Part shown: piece by piece, positions 6,663-14,900 of the stretch
How the letters are laid out: each line of letters begins with the position of its first letter
Position numbering within the stretch: position 1 is the stretch's first letter
Assembly: GCA_019239825.1 (NCBI GenBank)
Contig: JAFAZK010000209.1
Span: 1 to 43,496 of the forward strand
Direction: 5' to 3'
Length of the DNA stretch: 43,496 bases
DNA from: Verrucomicrobiota bacterium
GTDB lineage: Bacteria > Verrucomicrobiota > Verrucomicrobiia > Chthoniobacterales > JAFAMB01
Made by a program: the position numbers and the translations under genes
The notes under the pieces: generated by a model
The model's input: the letters and a program-made list of their open reading frames with translations, nothing else
The model's database searches: none
Told to the model about the DNA's origin: nothing

Positions 6663-8324
6663 TCAGCTGCAGATGTGGCTGAGAACCAGACAGATCTTCT
6701 CACGCACTCCCGGCTTGAACGGCCTCTTTTCGTGACGGACGATGAAGCCAGATTCGCCCCGGGTAAAAACGCTGACTAGCTCTCGCTTCCAACTGAGCGT
6801 AACCGTTTCGATTTGGCCAAAGCCCAAATTCTCGACACGCTGTCCAATCTCTTGGGCGAGGCTGGAAAGCATTTGCAACGACGATTGAGTGAGGCCCAGT
6901 TTCTCGGGTTCACCTTGCAGGCTGCCGTCTGCTGCAAAAAACAGGGCAGAGTTTATCCCCGGAAACTCACCCACTTTCTGGACGACCTTGTTCAAATCCA
7001 ACGGTTCATCCGTTAAAAATACCGACTGCAGTGCCGAAAAATTAGGCGCCGGTTTTTGTTCAGCGGTTGGTCTTTCCGAGAGTGGCGCTTTCGCGGCGTC
7101 TCGTTTTTCCTCAGCAACGTGAGCTTCTTGCGGTATCGGTTGTGGCGATTCGCTTGGTATTGCCGGGGGTGTGATCAGCTCCAATGGATGACTGTCGGTA
7201 GCCATCTTCTCCGGTTCCGCCTCTTCCGGAGCGTGGGCGAAACGTTCGGTATCTTCTTTGGCTGGCCCGGTAAAAGGAGTCGCGATCACTGGTAAAGCTT
7301 CTTCCGGTTCTTGATCTGCCCGCGGACGCAGCAGATCTTCCGGATAATCTTGCAAGATTTCTTTAACCGGAACGGCGACTTCTGCAGCCGCATCGGCTTG
7401 TGGAAACTGTCTTCTTACGTCTTCTGGTAAGGACTTTAACAAAGTCGAAAAAGGGATCGTTACCCTCCCGTTTGCGAGTTGGGAATTAATTAACTCCAAC
7501 GGAAGTTCAATGGTCGCGCCGGGCTTATTAGCCAGCGCATTGGGGTCCGACGGCTGCAGTTCGGAGGGAAGACTTTTGATGATTGGCCCGAGTGCGACGC
7601 GCACGGTTTTCGGAACCTCCGAGCCATTGCGGGCTGCGCCACCCAAAGGCGCTTTCGCTGGCTTCTCCGGGCTGGGGACGGGTTGGGATTCACTAACTAA
7701 TTGCCCTGCACGCAAGGGCGGCAACCGATCGGGGACCTTGGCTGGTTCTTGAATTTCTGCCGGAGCGACCGTGGTCGATCCGGTGGGGGGTATTGCGGTT
7801 GAGCTCGTCGTTTGTTCGCCTGGGTCGGTTAACTGTGACCTTTCCCAAGCGGGGAGATTAAACTCTAGAGTCCGCTGATCCAGGGGAGCAATCGGCACCG
7901 AGAAGATTTCTGGGCACGATGCGAAAAGGGTAGCGAAAGTAACTTTAGCGGTTTGGTGCGCGGCATTGATTTGCAACGTTTTACGGGGAATTTGCACCCG
8001 ACGTTTCGGGTCAATATCGATATTAGATTTAGTTATTTCCGGCGGCAGTTGTAAGAGCAGGACTTGTAACGGGACATCCACCGTCGCCCTTACCGGGCGG
8101 CGAAACCCTTCTTTCGGTGTGGAGCCAGGCTCAGCTGCTAATGCCGGTTTTGGGCGACCTCCCGGAACAGTTTCCCGAAGACGGGGTGGAGGTACGCGCG
8201 TCGATTGAAATGAAGGAAGTTCGGCCCCAGCATGTGTTTCTGGAGGTTCATTCGAACCTTTCAGCTCCAGTTCATCATGCTCTGGCTTATCTGATTTCGA
8301 CCTGAACCAAGAGAAAAAAGACAT
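6663..8324 (-). CDS. Long roadblock/LC7 protein (MglB-like) with repeated N-terminal motifs
   Basis: A 553-residue protein. The C-terminal ~125 residues (428-553: SVFLTDEPLDLNKVVQKV..FPGINSALFFAADGSLQ..) form a roadblock/LC7 domain like MglB, the GTPase-activating partner of MglA. The first 340 residues contain at least five copies of a short motif, roughly V-x-[VIL]-P-h-x-x-h-h-x-x-L-P-x-x-h: VDVPLQVLLLQLPPEI (82-97), VTFATLFASCPEIF (128-141), VRVALGPIIKSLPSEL (241-256), VTIPFSTLLKSLPEDV (288-303), VAVPVKEILQDYPEDL (316-331), with weaker ones at 109-118 and 271-280. Pro/Glu-rich linkers separate the blocks. No signal peptide or membrane segment, so cytoplasmic. Ordinary MglB is about 150 residues, so this is a much enlarged form. 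Probable role: GAP/scaffold for the MglA encoded next door (inference). Confidence 0.8.
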   Translation of the reverse strand: MSFFSWFRSKSDKPEHDELELKGSNEPPETHAGAELPSFQSTRVPPPRLRETVPGGRPKPALAAEPGSTPKEGFRRPVRATVDVPLQVLLLQLPPEITKSNIDIDPKRRVQIPRKTLQINAAHQTAKVTFATLFASCPEIFSVPIAPLDQRTLEFNLPAWERSQLTDPGEQTTSSTAIPPTGSTTVAPAEIQEPAKVPDRLPPLRAGQLVSESQPVPSPEKPAKAPLGGAARNGSEVPKTVRVALGPIIKSLPSELQPSDPNALANKPGATIELPLELINSQLANGRVTIPFSTLLKSLPEDVRRQFPQADAAAEVAVPVKEILQDYPEDLLRPRADQEPEEALPVIATPFTGPAKEDTERFAHAPEEAEPEKMATDSHPLELITPPAIPSESPQPIPQEAHVAEEKRDAAKAPLSERPTAEQKPAPNFSALQSVFLTDEPLDLNKVVQKVGEFPGINSALFFAADGSLQGEPEKLGLTQSSLQMLSSLAQEIGQRVENLGFGQIETVTLSWKRELVSVFTRGESGFIVRHEKRPFKPGVREKICLVLSHICS

Positions 8325-8449
8325 GAATTACAATCGCCTTCAGAATACCATGCCCGCAGGCGGATGGCTTTATATTTTTATCTTGCTTTTTCCGACTTTT
8401 CTACCTGAAAGAACCAACGATCACCGTAGCCAACAAAAAAGACCAGTAC

Positions 8450-8514
8450 CGGTAGGGACGAGCTCCTGCTCGCCCGAGCCGAGCTATGGATGAGCAGCAG
8501 CTCCTCTCTACCGT
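8450..8514. repeat. Short imperfect palindrome (REP-like)
   Basis: In the 192-bp spacer between the roadblock gene and the secreted protein, 21-base arms (8451-8471, beginning GGTAGGGACGAGCTCC, and 8493-8513) form an inverted repeat with about three or four mismatches. The left-arm wording recurs near 15698-15716 (ATAGGGATGAGCTCCCGCT), so it belongs to a dispersed family. It could fold as RNA and separate the two minus-strand genes. Confidence 0.65.
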
Positions 8515-8516
8515 TA

Positions 8517-9281
8517 CTACATCAAAGGCGAAACATACAACTTCATCGCGGTGACCAGACCTCCGTCGAAATACCAACTCCGATCGAAATAGAAACTTCG
8601 ATCCGATGCCTGATACCGTAAATGCACTATTTTGGACGGCTGATTCACATCGGACACAAAGAATACCAGATCGCCGTTTGGTTTGGCTTCATAACGGTAC
8701 GCTACCAAGCAATGGTTGATCGGCCGAAACCGCGTGATGTAAACACCTTCGACATCGCCGGAGTCGAGCCGTTGACGTAACCATTGCGCAAACTGTTCTT
8801 GCCCGGATCGAGGAGCAGGGAACACGATGCGCCAGTTGCCGATTCGCCAATACCCTGGCCACCAGATGCCGAGGTTCTTTTGCAGCATCAAGGTATAATC
8901 GGCGGAGAATTGGTAGAGATTTGGGTATCCGGGAAAGACGATTTTTTTGTCGGGACCGGCGCTCCAGGGCGGATAGTTAATTAACTCGTGGACTCGTTGC
9001 CGATAACCTTCCTCGCTCAGCTTCGGAAGCTTAGGATCGAACTCCGCGAATCGATAAAATTGCAGGATCGACCGAACCAAAGCAAAACAGTGTCGCGAAT
9101 AATCGGGGATATTCCCCGGGTTTCGGCGATGGGCCTTGATATGGCCTGTCGAATCCGGGCGATAATCGAAATAGAGATTATTCGAGAAAGAGAACGTGTC
9201 TTGAGGAAAACGGAATGGGGCTTCCTTCGCTAATGAACTGGTAAATGCCCCGACCCATAGAAGAACGATTAGAGTTCGCAC
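8517..9281 (-). CDS. Secreted protein, possible papain/C39-like Cys-His-Asp site
   Basis: A 254-residue protein starting with GTG exactly next to the rpoN stop codon. A signal peptide fits residues 1-18 (RTLIVLLWVGAFTSSLA). I do not recognise the family. Candidate catalytic residues by position and surroundings are Cys65 at the head of a helix (SRHCFALVRSILQFY), His190 before a strand (PINHCLVAYRY) and Asp211 (FFVSDVNQP); this order and spacing recall papain-fold/C39-like peptidases or transglutaminase-like proteins, but other folds are possible. It is rich in aromatic residues. Position after rpoN with no gap implies co-transcription; no link to sigma-54 function is evident. Confidence 0.6.
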   Translation of the reverse strand: MRTLIVLLWVGAFTSSLAKEAPFRFPQDTFSFSNNLYFDYRPDSTGHIKAHRRNPGNIPDYSRHCFALVRSILQFYRFAEFDPKLPKLSEEGYRQRVHELINYPPWSAGPDKKIVFPGYPNLYQFSADYTLMLQKNLGIWWPGYWRIGNWRIVFPAPRSGQEQFAQWLRQRLDSGDVEGVYITRFRPINHCLVAYRYEAKPNGDLVFFVSDVNQPSKIVHLRYQASDRSFYFDRSWYFDGGLVTAMKLYVSPLM

Positions 9282-10688
9282 CTAGAACTGTTTTCGCAGA
9301 TTGCTGGGAAGAATGTTTAGCTCGGCCCTGTACTTGGCGACGGTCCGACGCGCTATTGGGATACCTCGTTCTGAGAGGATTTCCACAATTTCTTTATCGC
9401 TCAGCGGCATGCGACTATCTTCATTCCGGACCAAATCCGCGATGGTTTCTTTAACGCTGGTGTTACTTAAAGCGACACCTTCGTTTGTCTGATAGCCAGG
9501 AGTGAAGAAGAACTTCATTTCCACGACTCCCTGTGGGGTCGCGATGTATTTGCCCGAGATGGCCCGGCTTACCGTCGTCTCGTGCACTCCCACCGCGTCC
9601 GCGATTTGCACCATCGTCATCGGTTTAAGAGAAGCCGTTCCGTGATCCAGAAATTCGCGTTGTCGTTTCACGATCTCGATCGCGATATTGAGGATCGTTT
9701 GTTGCCGCTGGTGGATGCTCTTTATTAAGAACTTTCCGCTCCGGATTTTTTCTCGAATGTAGTCTCTGACTTCGCCTCCGTTACGGCTTTGCGTCATCAG
9801 GTCGCGATACGTTTTATTGATCCTCAGATGCGGGATTTGATCACCGGTGAGCGAGACCACGTACTCATCCCCGACTTTCTCTACCAACACATCCGGCAAT
9901 ACGTAGCTATTGGGCTCCGGGGAGAAAATTTGACCTGGCTTAGGGTCGAGCGTCGCTATGAAATTAGCGGCCTTTTGCACTTGATCGACCGTTACTCCCA
10001 GGCGTCGGGCGATGTCGGGATATCGCTTACGGCCCAGGTCGTCCAGATACTGGTCGAGGATCTGGTACTCAAGGCTCTGCGCTTTCCCAAGCCGCCGCAA
10101 TTGGATGAGCAGGCAATCTTTAAGGTCTCGCGCGCCAACCCCAATTGGATGGAAGGTTTGCACCAATTCGAGGGCCTGCTGCAGGTCTTCAATTGGGGTA
10201 TCGGAAAGATTCGCGACCTCATCCAGCTGAGCTGATAGAAAACCGATATCGTCGATGTTTCCGATCAGGAGCTCGGCGGCTTTTCGCTTCTTCGCGTCGA
10301 TATCGGCAGTGTTCAACTGGTCCAGAAGATGTTGCTGGAGCGTTTCTTGGTTCGCGAGAGAATCGAGGAAAAACTGGCGTCGCTCTTCGTCCTCCTGGCT
10401 TCGCGCAGAGTAAGAGACGTTCTGCGCCATATAATCTCGCCATTCCTCATCCAGCTTTGCCAGCTTCTCGAATTCTTCCTGGAAGTCAGCCTCATCAGAG
10501 GAACGATCCTCGGTCTCGCGAAGGCTCGCGTCCTCTTCGAGGACCGGGTTGGTTTGAAGTTCCTGTTGAACAATATTTTTGAGCTCTAGGGTCGGCGCCT
10601 GCAGAATTTGCAAACTTTGCTGCAGCTGCGGAGCAAGAACTTGCTGCAGTCCCATCCCTTGTATTTGTTGCATTCCTGGGCCAGGCAT
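9282..10688 (-). CDS. rpoN: RNA polymerase sigma-54 factor
   Basis: A 468-residue sigma-54. The glutamine-rich region I is at the start (MGLQQVLAPQLQQSLQILQAPTLEL..), followed by an acidic region II (about residues 50-85), the core-binding domain, the helix-turn-helix region (TMVQIADAVGVHETTVSRAI) and the RpoN box ARRTVAKYR at residues 446-454. The full domain set and length match the family. It would direct transcription from -24/-12 promoters with enhancer-binding ATPases, usually including nitrogen genes; glnK and amtB are in the same window, though I could not find a clean -24/-12 box before them. No strong ribosome binding site precedes the ATG. Confidence 0.96.
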   Translation of the reverse strand: MPGPGMQQIQGMGLQQVLAPQLQQSLQILQAPTLELKNIVQQELQTNPVLEEDASLRETEDRSSDEADFQEEFEKLAKLDEEWRDYMAQNVSYSARSQEDEERRQFFLDSLANQETLQQHLLDQLNTADIDAKKRKAAELLIGNIDDIGFLSAQLDEVANLSDTPIEDLQQALELVQTFHPIGVGARDLKDCLLIQLRRLGKAQSLEYQILDQYLDDLGRKRYPDIARRLGVTVDQVQKAANFIATLDPKPGQIFSPEPNSYVLPDVLVEKVGDEYVVSLTGDQIPHLRINKTYRDLMTQSRNGGEVRDYIREKIRSGKFLIKSIHQRQQTILNIAIEIVKRQREFLDHGTASLKPMTMVQIADAVGVHETTVSRAISGKYIATPQGVVEMKFFFTPGYQTNEGVALSNTSVKETIADLVRNEDSRMPLSDKEIVEILSERGIPIARRTVAKYRAELNILPSNLRKQF

Positions 10689-10799
10689 AAAATGATCGTG
10701 ACTGAATAGTATGAGAGTGGCACAGAAACTGCAAGGGATCGCTGGTAGAATGGTAAACTGCTCAGCATGAGTATTTTAAATGCGATACTCGATACCCGG

Positions 10800-10972
10800 A
10801 GTCGTGAAAAGTGAAAGGCTGCAGAAAACCAACAAATTATGGATGCATCTGATTGCTACCCCATTAGCTGCGATTCAAGGGGAGGGGAGCATAACATGCG
10901 TCGCAAGCAAACCAACTTCGCGTTGGCCGTGGCCGCCTTTCACCCCTCACTCGTCACCTTTCACCAGCTTCC
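10800..10972. repeat. Gene-free spacer with inverted microrepeat arms
   Basis: The 284 bp between rpoN and the carboxypeptidase gene hold no gene. GTGAAAAGTGAAAGG (10804-10818) is mirrored by CTTTCACC-type words repeated at 10938-10965 (CTTTCACCCCTCAC, CACCTTTCACC). The middle is unique sequence. This arms-around-a-core layout resembles other spacers in the window. Confidence 0.45.
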
Positions 10973-11857
10973 TCACTTCCCTTCATCTGCATTCCCCGGT
11001 TCATCAACCCGGTCGGTGGTATCCACAATGTCTTCGGCTGGACACCCGAGCTTGATGAGTCCGTAGGTCAAAAGCGTTTTGCTATCGACCCAGATACCGG
11101 GTTTATCGGTATGAAGGACGACTGAGATTACTTCGTGGCCGCCACGCAAGGCTGAGCTTACCAACACCTGTTGAGCAGGCCGGGTGTAGCCGGTTTTCAG
11201 CCCGTTACAACCGGCGAAGTGCCGGAGTAAGCGATTATGATTACGCAGCTCCTCAACTTGGCCCGTTGGGGTTCTCCAAGTGTAGTAAATTGTCGAAACG
11301 ATCTGACGAAACATCGGCTGTTGCATGGCTGCGCGAGCGATCAATACCAGATCATGAGCCGTCGTATAGTGGTTGGGATCATGCAGTCCGTGTGGATTAA
11401 CGAAATGGCTGGAGGTGGCTCCTAGTTCAGCCGCTCTCAAATTCATCTTCTCTGCAAACTCGGGAACCGAACCGGCATTGTCTCTAGCCAGGCACATGGC
11501 CACGTCGTTCGCGCTCTTGAGCAGCATGCCGAAGAGGAGTTGGCGCCTCGTAAATTGTTGCCCGGGCTTCAGATTAAGGCTGCTAGGTTCGACCTTAGTA
11601 TCTTCCGGAGCCACCGTTACAATTTGGTCAAGATTGCCGGCCTCGATCACGATCAATGCCGTTAAAATTTTCGTGGAGCTCGCCGGGTATTCTTTTGCGT
11701 CGGGATTCTTGGTGTAAAGAAACTCGCCGGAGTACGAATCCACCAAAGCTGCGCTTTGTGCAGCTAAAGACAAGTCCTGGGATCTCGCCCCTTGCGCTAA
11801 GAGTACTAATAAAGCCGCGAGGACTAAGCCCCCGCTTTTCCGTCTACCATCATCCAT
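10973..11857 (-). CDS. D-alanyl-D-alanine carboxypeptidase (peptidase S11, DacF/PBP5-like)
   Basis: A 294-residue secreted penicillin-binding protein. Signal peptide: GLVLAALLVLLAQGARSQ. All three active-site motifs are present: SSTK (S-x-x-K) within YPASSTKILTAL, SAN (S-x-N) within LLKSANDVAMCLA, and KTG within NGLKTGYTRPA. It would trim the terminal D-Ala from peptidoglycan stem peptides in the periplasm. It is shorter than E. coli PBP5 because the C-terminal beta domain and membrane anchor are missing, so it is probably soluble. The start overlaps the end of the amidohydrolase gene by 34 bp, so it is the last gene of a four-gene overlapping operon. Confidence 0.92.
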   Translation of the reverse strand: MDDGRRKSGGLVLAALLVLLAQGARSQDLSLAAQSAALVDSYSGEFLYTKNPDAKEYPASSTKILTALIVIEAGNLDQIVTVAPEDTKVEPSSLNLKPGQQFTRRQLLFGMLLKSANDVAMCLARDNAGSVPEFAEKMNLRAAELGATSSHFVNPHGLHDPNHYTTAHDLVLIARAAMQQPMFRQIVSTIYYTWRTPTGQVEELRNHNRLLRHFAGCNGLKTGYTRPAQQVLVSSALRGGHEVISVVLHTDKPGIWVDSKTLLTYGLIKLGCPAEDIVDTTDRVDEPGNADEGK

Positions 11858-13044
11858 AATACGTCGTTGCGGTAATCAATGATCTCCTCGTAAATACTCC
11901 GGTAACCACCGCGAAAAGGAATACTGATAGCATCCGCTAAATATCCGGGTCTTATCTTACCTAATGATTGCTCCAACCCAATTGCGTGCGCGGGTTTCAC
12001 TGTAACCATTTCTAGCAGTTCCTTTGCGCTCACGAAACCATGATTGCGGGCTGCCATTCGCATTTCCGAAAATAAATTCAAAGAATCGTTGCTGGCCAAG
12101 CTGTCGGTTCCGAGACAGATGTTGAAGCCTCGTTCTCGCAACGCTTGCATGGGGAACGGCCGGTGATGGAGGAACCGGCTACTCTTGGGGCAATGAACAA
12201 TCGAAAGAGACCGCCATTCGTCTTGGTCGAGTAAGTTGAGGTCTGCTTCGTCCAGTTCGTTCATGTGTACGAGCAAGGCGTCCTTCGGCAAAAGACCGGA
12301 TAATGCCAACCTTCGAAAAGGAGAAAACCGTCCGCAATCGGACATGGGCCTACCCATTTTGCTCAGGAAATCAAAAAGGTCACCTTTGCCGTCAGCAAAC
12401 ATCTCATATTCCGAGGCCGATTCTGAGAGGTGAGTGGTGAACGGCAATTTGAAATTGTGGGCGGCCGCTAATGCCTGGGAATAGAGCTCAGCAGATGCGG
12501 TGTAGGGCGCATGTGGGCTTAGGCCGAAACCACCCAGCCAATGGTTCGGCTCAAAAAATAGCCAAGACCCAAAGGCGCTTTCATCGATCCAAGGACGTGG
12601 TCTTATGTCGATCAGTTCCAGGAAGAACCAGGTTCGGATCCGAGGCGGAGCCAAACGCGGCAAAATCTGAGGTGTGGCTACAATATCGAATACTGAGGTG
12701 ACTCCAGAGCGTCGGAGCTCTGCAAACCCCAGATCCATGGCCTTGAGGTAATCGTCGTCGCTGAGCGACCGTTTCAATGCATTAATCCGGCTAATCCATT
12801 GGGGAAAGTTTCGAGACGGCAGAATGCTGCCGCGAAAAGAACTATAATCCAGGTGACAATGCGCGTTGATCAGTCCCGGTAGAACGATGCATTCGCCGAG
12901 ATCGACAAATTCGCCGGGGTATTTTTCTGATAGTTGAGAAGCGGGCCCGGCATCGACGAAGTGGTTCTGGTTCACCACAAAAGCTCCATTCTCAAGCGGC
13001 TCGCCGTCCATTGTGACAAGCCATCGGCACCGGTATCGCGTCAT
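11824..13044 (-). CDS. Metal-dependent amidohydrolase/deaminase (TrzA/SsnA type)
   Basis: A 406-residue enzyme from the ATG at 13044, whose first bases overlap the stop of the previous gene as ATGA; a longer frame reaches 13176 but adds an Arg/Ser-rich stretch foreign to the family. Metal and substrate motifs of cytosine-deaminase-like amidohydrolases are visible: INAHCHLD (HxH), LSPHAPYTAS, THLSES (metal His), VHCPKSSRF and LGTDSLASN (metal Asp). The group includes S-adenosylhomocysteine, triazine and aminodeoxyfutalosine deaminases. The HLSES..DGKG region resembles amidohydrolases found with futalosine-route menaquinone genes, but no mqn gene is nearby, so the substrate is open. Confidence 0.82.
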   Translation of the reverse strand: MTRYRCRWLVTMDGEPLENGAFVVNQNHFVDAGPASQLSEKYPGEFVDLGECIVLPGLINAHCHLDYSSFRGSILPSRNFPQWISRINALKRSLSDDDYLKAMDLGFAELRRSGVTSVFDIVATPQILPRLAPPRIRTWFFLELIDIRPRPWIDESAFGSWLFFEPNHWLGGFGLSPHAPYTASAELYSQALAAAHNFKLPFTTHLSESASEYEMFADGKGDLFDFLSKMGRPMSDCGRFSPFRRLALSGLLPKDALLVHMNELDEADLNLLDQDEWRSLSIVHCPKSSRFLHHRPFPMQALRERGFNICLGTDSLASNDSLNLFSEMRMAARNHGFVSAKELLEMVTVKPAHAIGLEQSLGKIRPGYLADAISIPFRGGYRSIYEEIIDYRNDVLWMMVDGKAGA

Positions 13045-13724
13045 TCTGAGTGAACCTTGACGATTTTCCGAGCCTCGGCCACAAAGAGATTGCAGGCCTC
13101 TACACAAAGAAACGGGATTGTGGACCGATAGGGAAGAGCTCCTGGTCCTTCGTCCTCTGGTCGTCTCTCCCTGCATTCTCCGAGTTGATCCGCTTGCGGG
13201 TCAAACTTAGAGCGGGGCAGATATTTATCCGGGGTTTTGCCGTCGATCGTCCAAAGAATCGTCCGAAGACAGCCTGCACGGGAGTGGCAAAACTGCCCGG
13301 CTAATTCTTCAGCCTGGAGACCTGCTAGCCTCTGAGTGACACGGTACATACCGGTCTGCCGGGTAAGGGTTTGTCTCAGGTCGACCGGAGTAATCTCCCC
13401 GCGCTTAAATCCGAGCCAGCTAGAGAATGCGCCTGGATAGAAATAATCGATCGCTTGCCGGACTTCAGGCACCGACTCGAGTCGTAGTTCCCATCCCTGA
13501 CGCAAATTTGGGGCGCCTTTTAGCGCTCGGTAATTTCCTTGCTCGTCATACCGGACGATTTCGAGAGCGGCGATTGAACTGGTTTCGATCGCGAGCTTTT
13601 GCTGGGATTCGTCATCTTTCCAATGCCGGATCACAAAACGTCCCGGTTCAACCTCCCGGACCACGAGCTCCCCGAGATTGATCGGACCGCTGCGCAAGCA
13701 TTCTTGAAGCAATTGTTCAATCAT
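13041..13724 (-). CDS. DR2241-like 4Fe-4S cluster protein
   Basis: A 227-residue protein from an ATG at 13724 (a TTG at 13736 is the longer alternative). The C-terminal half carries FCHSRAGCLRTILWTIDG with Cys146 and Cys152, then Cys184 and the pair Cys207/Cys211 (CVEACN). This cysteine pattern and wording match what I know of the 4Fe-4S domain of Deinococcus DR2241, while the N-terminal half resembles its stabilising domain. In DR2241 these parts are joined to CbiX; here the CbiX protein is a separate gene overlapping by 8 bp, so the parts are split. Probable role: redox or cluster partner of the chelatase-like protein. The assignment is from memory of the family, not from a search. Confidence 0.65.
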   Translation of the reverse strand: MIEQLLQECLRSGPINLGELVVREVEPGRFVIRHWKDDESQQKLAIETSSIAALEIVRYDEQGNYRALKGAPNLRQGWELRLESVPEVRQAIDYFYPGAFSSWLGFKRGEITPVDLRQTLTRQTGMYRVTQRLAGLQAEELAGQFCHSRAGCLRTILWTIDGKTPDKYLPRSKFDPQADQLGECRERRPEDEGPGALPYRSTIPFLCVEACNLFVAEARKIVKVHSE

Positions 13725-14526
13725 GCTGTTGATCAAACCGATCGACGGTATCCAGAATAATATCTGCCATCATCGGATCTGTCCCGATCGCTCCGGCGTA
13801 ATAGAGTTTACGATTTCGGAGTTCGTAGGGGTTATGGCGAAAGACGTCTTGTTGGCTCGCCGGAGCGGAATTTTCGCTCTGTATTCCAAGCAGCACCGGA
13901 ATGTCCTGGTAACTGTGCAGGCCGTCTGAAATGAAAAAAGGGACGACGACTACGAATGTCTGAGTGGTCAGGGTCGCCCACTCTGAGATCTCCGGTGGCT
14001 CTTCCATAAAGGCCGCAACTACCTCTGGATAAATCCCTCGATCGCGGATCGCTCCCACTTGGCGCTTGGCGGCCACAGCCGAGTTTTCGTTCAGGCCTGT
14101 GCCGTGAGCGACAATGACGAGGCTGGTGCGGTGAGGTGGCGCATCACCGGCAACTTCAGCCGCTCGATGGAGCAACAGGTCGGTCATCCGGGGATCGTTA
14201 CCCACTGGGTCGCAATATCTGAGGGTTTGCTGATTCTTGATGGTGATTGCGCCGGTCAATTCTAACTCTCGTGGGATCACTTTCGCGGTGAAGTAACCTT
14301 CGCTGATGAAGTTGGGGACAATGTAAACGTCTGGCGCTTCCACCATTCTCAGCACTTCCCGCAGGCTAGGCTCTTCTTTCCAAAAAGCGCAGTGTACCTC
14401 GGAAAATATCCGCCGGCCTCGGATCTCGTTCGCGTGAACAAAAGTCGGCGAGCTCGAGTCCGGATTTATGGTTGAACCATGACCAACCAAGACCAACGCG
14501 CTGTTTTCTTTACTGGCATGAGACAC
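13717..14526 (-). CDS. cbiX: Two-domain CbiX-like sirohydrochlorin chelatase family protein
   Basis: A 269-residue protein made of two CbiX repeats: LVLVGHGSTINPDSS (His16) and LVIVAHGTGLNENS (His141). CbiX inserts cobalt, nickel or iron into sirohydrochlorin using two histidines, one in the GHG loop and one in a G-x-H-x-x-x-D-I-P motif. The second half has both (His141, and His204 in GLHSYQDIP). The first half has the loop His16 but Phe79 (EGYFTAKVIP) where the second His is expected, so one metal site looks lost. It is the first gene of the operon with the 4Fe-4S protein, the amidohydrolase and the carboxypeptidase. No cobalamin genes are nearby. Confidence 0.8.
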   Translation of the reverse strand: MSHASKENSALVLVGHGSTINPDSSSPTFVHANEIRGRRIFSEVHCAFWKEEPSLREVLRMVEAPDVYIVPNFISEGYFTAKVIPRELELTGAITIKNQQTLRYCDPVGNDPRMTDLLLHRAAEVAGDAPPHRTSLVIVAHGTGLNENSAVAAKRQVGAIRDRGIYPEVVAAFMEEPPEISEWATLTTQTFVVVVPFFISDGLHSYQDIPVLLGIQSENSAPASQQDVFRHNPYELRNRKLYYAGAIGTDPMMADIILDTVDRFDQQHD

Positions 14527-14605
14527 TTCCTAATCGTCTGATGGGCTGGCCACCGCCTCAACCGAAAAGTTGGTAGAGCGAGGCGTCAGCATAATCCCCG
14601 GCTTT

Positions 14606-14892
14606 GGTAGGGCGAGGCTCCCGCATAACGCGGAAATTCGTACGAAGAGCAAAAGCGTGGAATAACTGTTGGTTTTGCTAGGCCGAAACGCGCGCCGAGC
14701 CGTGGTTCCGCGTACGATTATTGCCAGCCGCTTTCGAGGACAAGGACGACGAAGAGAACGAGGGGCGTGAATGATTGCAGGTCGTCGGCCAAAGCGGCTC
14801 GGCGATCTTTTCGGACTAACGACGCGAGTGTTACCAGATGGATCTAATCGCTTCGCGACAGATCTCAGGTCAGAGGGAGCCTCGCCCCACCA
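14606..14892. repeat. Palindromic element, family B copy 2
   Basis: GGTAGGGCGAGGCTCC at 14606-14621 is mirrored by GGGAGCCTCGCCCCACC at 14875-14891, and the interior contains GCGCGCCGAGCCGTGG (14690-14705), the hairpin arm of copy 1. ACGAAGAGAACGAGGGGCG-type words near 14745-14767 recall copy 1's outer arms. The element fills most of the 374-bp gap between the ykuD-like and cbiX genes. An ORF of 174 codons through it is an artefact. Confidence 0.75.
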
Positions 14893-14900
14893 AGTGTTTC

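Noticed and set aside
10718..10733. A TGGCAC-N5-CTGCA sequence resembling a sigma-54 promoter on the plus strand near rpoN
   Set aside because: It points away from rpoN, no plus-strand gene follows, and the -12 element differs from TTGCA; probably chance.
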